Source: Actinacidiphila paucisporea (GTDB taxonomy: Bacteria > Actinomycetota > Actinomycetes > Streptomycetales > Streptomycetaceae). Taken from it: a stretch of DNA of 64,000 bases. Of the stretch, positions 42,781-51,116 are shown one piece after another. A model generated the notes under the pieces. That model ran no database searches, had not been told where the DNA came from, and saw only the letters and a list, made by a program, of their open reading frames with translations. Position 1 is the first letter of the stretch; each line of letters opens with the position of its first letter. The stretch covers positions 301,577 to 365,576 of the forward strand of contig NZ_FRBI01000006.1 of assembly GCF_900142575.1 (NCBI RefSeq), read 5' to 3'. A program made the translations under genes and the position numbers.

Positions 42781-43677
42781 ATGCGTATCGCTGTCACTGG
42801 CGCGTCCGGTCTGATCGGGACCGCGCTGACCACCGCCCTGGCCCGGGACGGCCACGACGTCGTCCGCCTCGTGAGGCGGCAGCCCGAGGCGCCGGACGAG
42901 GTCCGGTGGGACCCGCAGCGCCGGGCGCTGGACCTCGGCGCGCTGGCGGGGTGCGGGGCCGTCGTGCATCTGGCGGGCGCCGGGGTGGGCGACCGGCGGT
43001 GGACCGAGGAGCGCAAGAGGGAGCTGTACGACAGCCGGGTGCTGGGGACGGCGACGATCGCCGCGGCGGTCGCGGCGATGGACACGCCCCCGGAAGTGCT
43101 GCTGTGCGGCACCGCGATCGGCTACTACGGCGACACCGGCGACACCTGGGTGGACGAGGACAGTCCGCCCGGCACGGGCTTCCTGGCGGACCTGGTCCAG
43201 GACTGGGAGGCCGCGGCGGAGCCGGCCGCGGCGGCCGGGGTGCGTACCGCCTTCGCCCGTACGGGACTGGTCGTGGCGCCGCACGGCGGCGCGTGGGGAC
43301 GGCTGTTCCCGCTGTTCAAGGCGGGGCTCGGCGGCCGGCTCGGCAATGGCCGGCAGTTCTGGAGCTTCATCGCGCTGCACGACGAGGTCGCCGCGCTGCG
43401 GCACATTCTCGACACCGAGGCGCTGTCCGGCCCGGTCAACCTGACGGCCCCTCAGCCGCTGACGAACCGTGAGGTCACCGCGGCCATGGGCCGCGTCCTG
43501 CACCGGCCGACGCTCGCGGCCGTACCGGCGCCCGTGCTGCGTGCCGCGCTGGGCGAATTCGCCGGGGACGTGCTCGGCAGTCAGCGGGTGCGCCCCAAGC
43601 GGCTGCTGGAGTCCGGCTTCGCGTACGCCTTCCCGGAGATCGAGCAGGCCATCGGTGCGGCGTTGCGTACCGGATAA
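42781..43677 (+). CDS. TIGR01777-family NAD(P)-dependent epimerase/oxidoreductase
   Basis: A 298-residue short-chain epimerase-type protein: Rossmann motif MRIAVTGASGLIGTALTTALARDGHDVVRLVRR, VVHLAGAGVGDRRWTEERKRELYDSRVLGT, GTAIGYYGDTGDTW with the catalytic-like Tyr, and the C-terminal TNREVTAAMGRVLHRP and VRPKRLLESGFAYAFPEIEQAI. This is the YfcH/SulA-like family called epimerase; the substrate is not known. GGGGAGGA before the ATG sets the start. Confidence 0.92.
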   Translation: MRIAVTGASGLIGTALTTALARDGHDVVRLVRRQPEAPDEVRWDPQRRALDLGALAGCGAVVHLAGAGVGDRRWTEERKRELYDSRVLGTATIAAAVAAMDTPPEVLLCGTAIGYYGDTGDTWVDEDSPPGTGFLADLVQDWEAAAEPAAAAGVRTAFARTGLVVAPHGGAWGRLFPLFKAGLGGRLGNGRQFWSFIALHDEVAALRHILDTEALSGPVNLTAPQPLTNREVTAAMGRVLHRPTLAAVPAPVLRAALGEFAGDVLGSQRVRPKRLLESGFAYAFPEIEQAIGAALRTG

Positions 43678-43820
43678 GGCCGGATCGAGCCGGTTGCGAC
43701 CGCATCAGTTGCCTTTGATGGGGGCATGACCCTTACCAGCGTTCTGCGCCCCGCGCTTCGCGTGGATTGCGCTGTCGCTGACACGAGCGGGGAGTCGACC
43801 CGACCTCGGGGAGGGAAATC

Positions 43821-45092
43821 GTGCTTCTGCCAGCACGCCGCAAGACCACCGCAACACCTGTGGACGTCATCGTGATCGGAGCCGGGGCCGCCGGCCTGGC
43901 GGCCGCGCACCACCTGCTCGACGCCGGCCTGACGGTGACCGTGCTGGAGGCGGCGGAACGCGTCGGCGGCCGGATGGCCACCGACGAGGTCGCCGGCTTC
44001 CTGCTCGACCGCCGGCCGCACCTGCTCAACACCTCCTACCCCGAACTGCACCGCACCCGCGGGCTGCACGGCCTGCCGCTGGCACCGCTGGCACCCGGCG
44101 CACTGGTGCGGGCCGGCGGCCGCGGCTACCGGGTCGGCGACCGGCGGGGCGCCCGGTCGGGGCTCGGGTCGGCGCTGGACCGGGCGCTGCTGTCCGCCAC
44201 GCTCAGCCGGCTGGCCGGCACGCCGGACGCGCGGCTCGCCGCCCGCCCCGAGACGACGGCCGCGCGGGCGCTGACCGGGCGCGGGTTCGCGCCGCGTACG
44301 GTCGACGGCTTCCTGCGGCCGCTGCTGGCCGCGCTGCTGTGCGACCCGGAGTTGCAGACGTCCAGCCGCGCCGCGGACCTGGTGCTGCGCGGTTTCGCCC
44401 GCGGCCGCACCTGCCTGCCCGCGGGCGGCTCGGCCGGTGTCCCGGCCCGGCTGGCGGCGGCCCTTCCGCCGGGCACCGTACGCCTCGGTACGCGCGCGGC
44501 GCGGGTCGCGGTCAGCAGCGTCCGGGTCGCCGACGGAAGGGAGCTGCCCTGCCGGGCCGTGCTCGTGGCGACCGGGGCGCGGGCGGCCGCGGACCTGCTG
44601 CCCGGGCTGCGGGTGCCCGCCTTCCACCAGGTCACCGTCTTCCACCACACCGCGCGGGTCGCCCCCCTGCGCGAACCGGTGCTGGTGCTCGACGCGGACC
44701 GGCTGGGGCCGGTCTCGCACACGCTGCCGGCCGGCGTGGTCGACCCGCTCCGGGCGCCGGGAGGGCGGCCGCTCATCACCTCGGTCGTACTGGGGCCGCC
44801 GCCGGACGGCGACTCCGACAAGGCGGTGCGGGCGCATCTGGCGGAGCTGTACGAGGCGTGTACCGACGACTGGGAACTCCTCGGCATCCACACCGACCCC
44901 GAGGCGGTCGCCGCGATGCCCGCCCCGCACGACCTGCGCCGCCCGGTCCGCCTCGTGCACGGCCTCTACGTCTGCGGCTCCCACCGCACCACCAGCACCC
45001 TCCAGGGCGCCCTCCACTCCGCCCGCCGGGCCGCCACCACCCTCCTCCTCGACACCGCCCGCCATCCCTCCGCCCAGCGGGCCGCGGCCTGA
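43821..45092 (+). CDS. FAD/NAD(P)-dependent amine-oxidase-like oxidoreductase
   Basis: A 423-residue flavoprotein of the protoporphyrinogen oxidase/phytoene desaturase/amine oxidase superfamily. The dinucleotide motif VIVIGAGAAGLAAAHHLLDAGLTVTVLEAAERVGGRM opens it; a second FAD contact is in GLYVCGSHRTTSTLQGALHSARRAA at the end. GGGAGGG precedes the GTG start. Neighbours give no pathway; it may be a carotenoid-type or hydroxyl-group oxidase. The gene ends before a 334-base intergenic stretch. Confidence 0.88.
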   Translation: MLLPARRKTTATPVDVIVIGAGAAGLAAAHHLLDAGLTVTVLEAAERVGGRMATDEVAGFLLDRRPHLLNTSYPELHRTRGLHGLPLAPLAPGALVRAGGRGYRVGDRRGARSGLGSALDRALLSATLSRLAGTPDARLAARPETTAARALTGRGFAPRTVDGFLRPLLAALLCDPELQTSSRAADLVLRGFARGRTCLPAGGSAGVPARLAAALPPGTVRLGTRAARVAVSSVRVADGRELPCRAVLVATGARAAADLLPGLRVPAFHQVTVFHHTARVAPLREPVLVLDADRLGPVSHTLPAGVVDPLRAPGGRPLITSVVLGPPPDGDSDKAVRAHLAELYEACTDDWELLGIHTDPEAVAAMPAPHDLRRPVRLVHGLYVCGSHRTTSTLQGALHSARRAATTLLLDTARHPSAQRAAA

Positions 45093-45426
45093 CCCGCACC
45101 TCCCACCGGCGACCCACCGCCGAACGGACCACCCGCGCCCGCCCGGCGCCGGCCACGGATGGGATACGGCCCCCGCACCCTGGGGAGGTTGCCCGCGACG
45201 TCGGATGGCACCCGCCGGGGGCGGGGGGCACCCTCAGGCGAAGCTCTGGGTGGGGGCGCCTCCCGCGTCGCAGTAATGCGAATACGCACCGGCTGTTCCA
45301 CCGCCGTGAAAACCGGCGCGAGATCGGCCCGGCGGTTATTCGGATTCGCCGTCACCCGGCAGAGCCGTCGCTATACTTTCGGCAAAGCCCGCATCAGCGG
45401 GTCTTTGACCTCCCGGGGGGAACGAC
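45093..45426 (+). other. Intergenic region with probable promoter of the secreted-paralogue pair
   Basis: A strong -10-like TATACT lies at 45372-45377, about 50 bases before the next start; the -35 (CCGTCA, 45349-45354) is weak. The first part of the region is GC-rich and contains no supported gene. GC content drops in the 130 bases before the next gene. Confidence 0.5.
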
Positions 45427-46437
45427 ATGGGGGGATTGCGCGACTCCCGATTAGTCGTCATCGCCTGCACGCTTACCTGCGTCGTCGCCGGGCTCGTCCT
45501 CGAAGTCGGCGCACAATTGCCCCGTACGTCCGTCGGCGTCGATCAGATGCGGCTTGTCAGAACGTCGGCGCCTCCGGACGCGCCATCGGGAATGGCGCCC
45601 GCCACGGGCGTTCCCCCGACGACGAGCACCGGGCCACCGCCGGGCGGCGGGCCCGCGACGGCGGGGCCGGGAACCACCTCCGGCACCCCGGGGCGCGGGG
45701 ACGGCACGTCACCGGGGCCGCCGGGCACGGGGGACACGAGCGGCGAGGCGGGCGGTACCGGGAAGCCCGCCCGCACCACCGGCCCCGCCGGGAGCACGCG
45801 GCCGCCCGCACCGGCGGGGTGCGGCTCACCGAGAGCCGTCCACGGTTTCCGGGCCGAATTCGTCTTTCCGTGTGAGAAATCCGTGGTCGCCACCTATCCG
45901 GCGCTGTCCATTCACGTCTCGGCCTATCCGGCGGCCGGCCACGGAGCTGTCACAGTCGTCGAGACCGTCCTCACGGACAAGGACGGGCCGATCAAAGAGC
46001 GGCCCGTCTACGCGGTGCTCACGGACTACTTCCTGTCGGGCAGGAACAACAGCACCTGGTCGGGCTCGGTGCAGATCGGAAAACCCTGTATCCACGACCG
46101 CGGCCTGACGAAGCTGAGCATTTACCTCCTGACCCAGGACGGCGTGGAAACGGCGCTGCACACCTGGCGGCAGGGTGCGGCCATCGGCCGTATGCCCGCG
46201 GGCAGCGAGCTGATGGACGAGGTGACGGTCACCCGGCGCGGCTCCTGCGACGAGAGCACGCCGCCGGCCGACCCGACGACGACCGGCCCCGACCCGACGG
46301 CGAGCCCGGACCCCGAGCCGACGACACCGTCGCCCACCGGCCCGTCACCGACCAGCCCGTCGCCCACCGGCCCATCACCGACCAGCCCCTCGCCGACCGG
46401 GCCGTCGCCCACCACCGCGTCACCCACGGGTCCGTGA
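45427..46437 (+). CDS. Secreted/anchored protein with novel four-Cys domain, paralogue A
   Basis: A 336-residue protein. An N-terminal helix (about 8-27) acts as signal or anchor. A Gly/Pro/Thr linker (about 45-130) leads to a folded domain of about 143 residues with Cys 132, 149, 221 and 274, spaced 17/72/53, beginning CGSPRAVHGFRAEFVFPC. It ends with a Pro/Ser/Thr tail of SPTGPSPTS-like repeats (about 285-336). The gene 64 bases downstream encodes a paralogous domain. I recognise no known family; extracytoplasmic location and two disulfides are inferred. GGGGGG before the ATG serves as ribosome-binding site. Confidence 0.75.
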   Translation: MGGLRDSRLVVIACTLTCVVAGLVLEVGAQLPRTSVGVDQMRLVRTSAPPDAPSGMAPATGVPPTTSTGPPPGGGPATAGPGTTSGTPGRGDGTSPGPPGTGDTSGEAGGTGKPARTTGPAGSTRPPAPAGCGSPRAVHGFRAEFVFPCEKSVVATYPALSIHVSAYPAAGHGAVTVVETVLTDKDGPIKERPVYAVLTDYFLSGRNNSTWSGSVQIGKPCIHDRGLTKLSIYLLTQDGVETALHTWRQGAAIGRMPAGSELMDEVTVTRRGSCDESTPPADPTTTGPDPTASPDPEPTTPSPTGPSPTSPSPTGPSPTSPSPTGPSPTTASPTGP

Positions 46438-46501
46438 CCCTGCGCGGCCCCCCGCGCACCACCCGCCAGATCCCGCAGCGCAGCCGAAAGGACGGCCCCG
46501 C

Positions 46502-47245
46502 ATGCCAGAGAACGACGAGCCGACGCCCTCCGACGGGACCGGCAGCAGCACGCCTCCGGCCGCCGCCGACGGCGGCACGGTCGAGGTCGAGACACCCAGG
46601 ACGAAGATCCAGGTCGCGGTGATCGGCGCGGCGGGCCTGGTGGTCGCCGGACTGCTCACCCTGATCGGCACTCTCGTCGCCACCGGCGGCGACTCCGGCG
46701 ATCACATCGGTCCCCCCGCAGGGACGGTCGTCACCGGCGTGCCCGCTCCCCCGGCATCCACCACACCGCCGGTGACGACCGCGCCCCCGGTCGTCGACAA
46801 GCCGTGCGCCACGCCGAGGAAGGCGCACGGCTTCACCGCGGCCTTCGTCAGCCCCTGCACCGGGGCGACCCTCAAGTCGCCGTATCCGGTGATCACGCTC
46901 AAGGTCACGGGCTATCCGGAGGACGCCGCGCAGGGCCGGCTGTGGGTGTTCGTCAGGATTCTGACGAACGGCCGGGGCACACCGCTGGCCGACCGGCCGA
47001 TGTACGGGGGCTCACCCATCGACGCCGGGCACGCCCGTCAGGTCGGCGCCACCACCTGGGCCAAGGATCTGCAGGTCTACGGCAGCTGCCACGAGTACGG
47101 CGCGGCCCAGATCCTCACCTACTGGCTGTCGCCGAGCGGGGCGCGGCAGGCCGCGAAGTGGCAGGCGGGGCAGGCGGTCACGGCGCCGTCCGGGAGCGTG
47201 AAGCTCGACGAGGTCACCGTCAACATGGAGGCCGGCGACTGCTGA
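46502..47245 (+). CDS. Membrane-anchored protein with the same four-Cys domain, paralogue B
   Basis: A 247-residue protein. A cytoplasmic acidic head (about 1-36) is followed by one helix (37-61, VAVIGAAGLVVAGLLTLIG), a Pro/Thr linker (65-100), and a C-terminal domain starting CATPRKAHGFTAAFVSPC with Cys 102, 119, 196 and 247, spaced 17/77/51. It aligns along its length with the preceding paralogue, but has no C-terminal Thr/Pro tail. The two genes form an operon. Its 3' end overlaps the convergent transglutaminase-like gene by 26 bases. No known function. Confidence 0.75.
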   Translation: MPENDEPTPSDGTGSSTPPAAADGGTVEVETPRTKIQVAVIGAAGLVVAGLLTLIGTLVATGGDSGDHIGPPAGTVVTGVPAPPASTTPPVTTAPPVVDKPCATPRKAHGFTAAFVSPCTGATLKSPYPVITLKVTGYPEDAAQGRLWVFVRILTNGRGTPLADRPMYGGSPIDAGHARQVGATTWAKDLQVYGSCHEYGAAQILTYWLSPSGARQAAKWQAGQAVTAPSGSVKLDEVTVNMEAGDC

Positions 47246-48728
47246 GTCTCCTGCGCCCGCGGCGGCGGTCCGCGCCCGCTCCGGCGCGGACCGCCGCCGC
47301 GAGCCGCGCGGCCTGCTCGGCCTCCGCGGTCCCCTGCGGCGCCGCGGGGGCGTAGAGCGTGCGGTCCACCAGCTGTGCCAGCTCCCGCAGCGGCGGCAAC
47401 CCGGTGGCCGCGCCGACGTCGCGGGCGGTTGTCGACGGCGAAGGGGGAGTCCCGCTGTCGCGCAGCGAGCGCGCCCACAGGCTCAGGATGCGCTGCCGGG
47501 GGCTCAGCTCGTCCCACATCCGCGCCCGGTCGCGCAGCCGCTCGGCGCGCCGGGCGCGCAGGACGACGGCGCCCGCGGCGGCCGCGGACAGCAGCAGGGC
47601 GGCGCCCGCGGCGAGGAACAGCAGCGACGCCGCGTGGCCCGGCCACGCGGAGCCGCCACCGGGAGACCCCGCGTCGGGTGGCGTGGCCGCCGCGGGCTCC
47701 GGGGAGGGGACGTGTCCGCCGGCGGCCGTACGGCCGGGCAGCGGCCAGTAGTCCACCCAGAGTCCACCGCCGTAGGCGATCTGCGGCCAGGCCACGGCGT
47801 CGCCGCCGAGGATGTCGAGCCCGCCGTCCGCCGCGACCTGCCGCCGCGGCGCGAATCCCGCCACCACCCGGCTGGACGCGCCGAGCATCCGGGCCGCGAG
47901 GGCGAACGCGGTCGCGTACTGGTCGCTGGTGCCGTGTCCTTCCCGCAGCGCCGCCGTCACCCCGTCGCAACCGTCCTCGACCGGGCCGGTGGCGTCCGCG
48001 CTGCCCGCCCCGGCGACCACCTGTGCCAGCTCCGCCAGCTGGCCGGCCACGGGAAGTTGCCGGTGCACCCGGTCGACCAGCCGGCGCAATTCGGGGCCCG
48101 CGCAGCCGGTGCTCGGCGGGACGGCGAGCGGCGCCCCCGCCGTAGTACGGGGGGTGACGTCCAAGGTCAGGGAGTACGCCGTGCCCGCGGCGGGAGTGCG
48201 TACGGCCTCGGTCCGCGGGTCGTAGCCGGTGCCTGCCGGTCGCGCGGACCGTACGCCGAAGGGGTGCGGCACCAGGCGCTCGGCATGTGCGAGCACGACG
48301 TCGACCCCGGTGCCGGCGCTGCCCGCCGGCAGCGCGGTGAGGGCGGGCGACGACTGCCAGCCGGTGCCGCCGCGGTAGGTGCCGTAGGCGAGCAGCGGCC
48401 ACAACCGCCCGGCCGCGCCCGGCGCCCCGGTGAAGCGGGCGTGCAGGACCGGCGCGCTCGGGGCGCCGGTCCATCGCGGCAGCCGGGACAGCGGATCGGT
48501 CTCGGGGGCATCCGCGTGCCGCCGGGCCACGGCGTCGCGGTGCGCCGGCAGGTGCGGCGGCGAAACGAACACCCCGCCGGCCGCGACGCACGCGACGATC
48601 CCCACCGCGCCCGCGCTCCGCCACCACCCGGCCGGTCCGCCCCGCCGCGCGGCGAGCAGCATCCCGGCGAGCGTCGCCGCCACGGTCGCGGCCAGCAGCG
48701 CCTCCCAGACCCGTCCCATGTCCGTCAC
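47220..48728 (-). CDS. Transglutaminase-like membrane protein with lost catalytic triad
   Basis: A 502-residue protein of the TgpA-type transglutaminase family, last gene of moxR-DUF58-tgl. Two N-terminal helices (about 11-27 and 41-56), an extracytoplasmic core and a C-terminal helix (about 367-390) followed by a cytoplasmic DUF4129-like tail (LRDRARMWDELSPRQRILSLWARSL). In the core the catalytic Cys position is Ser (G-T-S268-DQY), the His position is Val (DAV312AW) and the Asp region reads WVDYW. So it is probably a structural pseudoenzyme. The GTG at 48728 overlaps the DUF58 stop as GTGA. The membrane part is much shorter than usual for TgpA. Confidence 0.85.
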   Translation of the reverse strand: MTDMGRVWEALLAATVAATLAGMLLAARRGGPAGWWRSAGAVGIVACVAAGGVFVSPPHLPAHRDAVARRHADAPETDPLSRLPRWTGAPSAPVLHARFTGAPGAAGRLWPLLAYGTYRGGTGWQSSPALTALPAGSAGTGVDVVLAHAERLVPHPFGVRSARPAGTGYDPRTEAVRTPAAGTAYSLTLDVTPRTTAGAPLAVPPSTGCAGPELRRLVDRVHRQLPVAGQLAELAQVVAGAGSADATGPVEDGCDGVTAALREGHGTSDQYATAFALAARMLGASSRVVAGFAPRRQVAADGGLDILGGDAVAWPQIAYGGGLWVDYWPLPGRTAAGGHVPSPEPAAATPPDAGSPGGGSAWPGHAASLLFLAAGAALLLSAAAAGAVVLRARRAERLRDRARMWDELSPRQRILSLWARSLRDSGTPPSPSTTARDVGAATGLPPLRELAQLVDRTLYAPAAPQGTAEAEQAARLAAAVRAGAGADRRRGRRRLSSRRPPC

Positions 48729-49891
48729 CGCCCCAGCGGCATGTCGGCGAGGTCCTCCACGGACGTGATCCGCAGCACGCGGAAGCCGGCGTATCGGCGC
48801 GGGCCGGACGGTGCGGGGCCCGGCGGGACCGCGTGCAGGCAGATCACCGTGGCGCGGTGGGCGCTCAGGGCGGACAGGGCCGGGCGCCACAGGGCGGGGT
48901 CGCGGGTGGTGGCCAGGACCGCGAGGGCGCCGTTCTGGACAGCCGCGGCGAGGCGGGCGAGGGCGGTGGTGGAGGTGTCCTGACGCGGGGTCACGCGGGC
49001 CAGGAGGTCCAGGACGCCCGCTGCGGCTTCCGCCCCCGGGGTGGCCAGCCGGGGGGCGCCACCGAGACCGGCCAGGGTGACCGGGAGGCCGAGGCGCAGG
49101 ACGCTCAGTGCGACGGCGGCCGCGCAGTCGACCGCCGTCTCGAAGGCCTCGCCGTCCGGCGCGGCGGTGTCCAGCAGGACCGCGGCGGGTGCCGAGCCGC
49201 CGCCGCGCCGTTCGCGGACGTGGAAGGCGCCGGTGCGCAGGGTGCCGCGCCAGTCGAGCAGGCGCGGGTCGTCGCCTGGGGCGTAGGGGCGCAGGCCGTG
49301 GATCTCGAACGCCTCGTCCGTGTCGAGCCGGGCGGCGCCCAAGGCGTGGGCCGCGGCGGCCTCCGTCACCCACGGCAGGACGGCCGGGGTGCGCGGGCGG
49401 ACGGTGAACGGCGCGCCGGGCGGCGACGGTCGCGTGCGGGTCACCGCGAGGCCGAGCGGGTCGTGGTATTCGGCGACGGCCGGGCCGAGCCGCCACACGC
49501 CGCGGGGGAGGGCGGGGCAGGCGGCGGTCCAGCCGCGCCCGGCGAGCGGCAGCGTGCGTGCGCCGTCCGGCAGCGCGTCGTCCAGCGTGCCGCGGATCGC
49601 GGGTGTCGCGGCGCCGGCGCGTCCGGCCGGGGCGCAGCGCAGCCGCGGCTGCTCGCCGCGGACGAACGACGCGGCGGGCAGCGAGGCGCGGGCGACGCCG
49701 GGCCGCCGCCCGAACCGCCCGTCGGCCCAGGCCGCGGCGCAGGCCAGCAGCGCGGCGGCGCCGACGCCGAAGAGCGGGCGCAGCCCGCCGGCGGCCCCGA
49801 GCACGACCGCGGCGGTGCCCGCACCGCCGCCCCACCGGCCGACGGTCGTCAGCCGTATGCGCCTGCCGTCCGCGGCCCTCAGGGCGCGCAT
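48725..49891 (-). CDS. DUF58 domain protein
   Basis: A 388-residue protein. Two N-terminal hydrophobic stretches (about 19-45) precede an Ig-like part and the DUF58 domain with the signature DPRLLDWRGTLRTGAFHVRERRGG and AVLLDTAAPDGEAFETAVDCAAAVALSVLR, a von Willebrand-A-like fold whose metal site is weak. DUF58 proteins nearly always accompany MoxR ATPases and transglutaminase-like proteins, as here. The ATG at 49891 overlaps the moxR stop by 13 bases. Role in envelope or complex maturation is a family-level inference. Confidence 0.9.
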   Translation of the reverse strand: MRALRAADGRRIRLTTVGRWGGGAGTAAVVLGAAGGLRPLFGVGAAALLACAAAWADGRFGRRPGVARASLPAASFVRGEQPRLRCAPAGRAGAATPAIRGTLDDALPDGARTLPLAGRGWTAACPALPRGVWRLGPAVAEYHDPLGLAVTRTRPSPPGAPFTVRPRTPAVLPWVTEAAAAHALGAARLDTDEAFEIHGLRPYAPGDDPRLLDWRGTLRTGAFHVRERRGGGSAPAAVLLDTAAPDGEAFETAVDCAAAVALSVLRLGLPVTLAGLGGAPRLATPGAEAAAGVLDLLARVTPRQDTSTTALARLAAAVQNGALAVLATTRDPALWRPALSALSAHRATVICLHAVPPGPAPSGPRRYAGFRVLRITSVEDLADMPLGR

Positions 49892-50871
49892 GCGGCGTTC
49901 TCCGGGGCGGTCACGCGGGTTACCAGCTCGGTGATCACCGCCGCCGGGTCGCCCGTCGCGGCGCCCGAGGGCTCCACCCGGTGGGCCAGCACCGGTACGG
50001 CCAGCCGCTGGACGTCCTTGGCGTCGGCATGGGCGCGGCCGTCGAGGAAGGCGCGGGCGCGGGCCGCGGCCACCAGGGCGCGGGTGGCCCTGACGCTGAC
50101 GCCGTGGGTCAGGGCCCCGGTGGTACGGGTCGCCTCGGCGAGGTCGACGGCGTAGCCGACCAGGGTGTCGGTGGCGGTCACGGCGGCGAGGGCGCGGCGT
50201 GCGGCCACGATGTCGGCGGCATGCAGCGTCGGCTCCCCGAAGTTCCCGGGGTCGCCGGGGTCGGCCAGCCGGCCCGCGGCGATCGCCACCTCGGCCTCCC
50301 GCGCGGGGAAGCCGACGCCCACCCGGATCATGAAGCGGTCCAGTTCCGCCTCGGGCAGCAGATACGTGCCGTTGAGGTCCACCGGGTTCTGGGTGGCGAC
50401 CACGAAGAAGGGGTCGGGCAGCCGGTGGGTGCGGTCGGCGACGGTGACCCTGCCCTCCTCCATGGCTTCGAGCAGCGCGGACTGCGTCCGGGGCGAGGCC
50501 CGGTTGATCTCGTCGGCGACGACCACATGGGCGAACAGCGGCCCGGGCCGGAAGTCGCTCAGGCCGCCGGTCAGCAGCGGCTGCTCGTAGCCGGTGATCT
50601 CGGCGGGCAGCAGGTCGGGGGTGAACTGCACCCGCCGCCACGCCGTGACGCCCGGCGCCGGCCCGAGGCAGGCCGCGATGGCCCGCGCCAGCGTGGTCTT
50701 GCCGGTGCCCGGCTTGCCCTCGACCAGCAGGTGCCCGCCGGCCAGCAGGCAGATCGCGGCCATCTCCACCGCCGCCCGCTGTCCAGCGAAGGCGCGCTCC
50801 ACCGGCTGGATCAGACCGGTACGGATCCGCTCCGCCCAGTCCGTACCCCCGGCCACAGCAGTGGCGGACAT
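49879..50871 (-). CDS. MoxR-family AAA+ ATPase
   Basis: A 330-residue ATPase. Walker A is GKPGTGKT (52-59), Walker B and the following motif VVADEINRASPRTQSALLEAMEEGRVTV, sensor 1 FFVVATQNPVDLNGTY, and the arginine-finger region LDRFMIRV. The MoxR class acts as a chaperone for the assembly of partner proteins with vWA or DUF58 domains. The ATG at 50871 has AGGGGG upstream; a GTG six bases earlier is too close to it. First gene of moxR-DUF58-tgl. Confidence 0.94.
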   Translation of the reverse strand: MSATAVAGGTDWAERIRTGLIQPVERAFAGQRAAVEMAAICLLAGGHLLVEGKPGTGKTTLARAIAACLGPAPGVTAWRRVQFTPDLLPAEITGYEQPLLTGGLSDFRPGPLFAHVVVADEINRASPRTQSALLEAMEEGRVTVADRTHRLPDPFFVVATQNPVDLNGTYLLPEAELDRFMIRVGVGFPAREAEVAIAAGRLADPGDPGNFGEPTLHAADIVAARRALAAVTATDTLVGYAVDLAEATRTTGALTHGVSVRATRALVAAARARAFLDGRAHADAKDVQRLAVPVLAHRVEPSGAATGDPAAVITELVTRVTAPENAACAP

Positions 50872-51080
50872 CAGCACCCCCTGGCTCCGGCCCCCCGGCC
50901 GGATCGCGACCGGCCGGGGCGGGCGCCCGTACCGTCACCGCGAACGTACCGTCGGTGACCGGCCGGGAGTGCGTGAACCCGACCACTCGCACACCTTCGG
51001 TACGAGGCGCTACTGCGACGGGCGCAGGGCGGTCCCGCAGGGACCCGCGGGCCCCGAAAGGGCGCGAGGCCTGAGGTTCC

Positions 51081-51116
51081 GAAGGGCCCGAAGGGCCCGA
51101 AGGGCCCGAAGGGGCT
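51081..51116. repeat. Short tandem repeat of GAAGGGCCC at the end of the regulator gene
   Basis: Three exact 9-bp units GAAGGGCCC (51081-51107) and a fourth variant to 51116, directly after the stop of the regulatory gene on the minus strand. Such runs expand by slippage. Otherwise 50872-51115 shows nothing clear. Confidence 0.75.

Noticed and set aside
45100..45300. Small ORFs in the gap before the secreted paralogues
   Set aside because: No ribosome-binding site, no typical codon pattern, and overlap with the promoter region.
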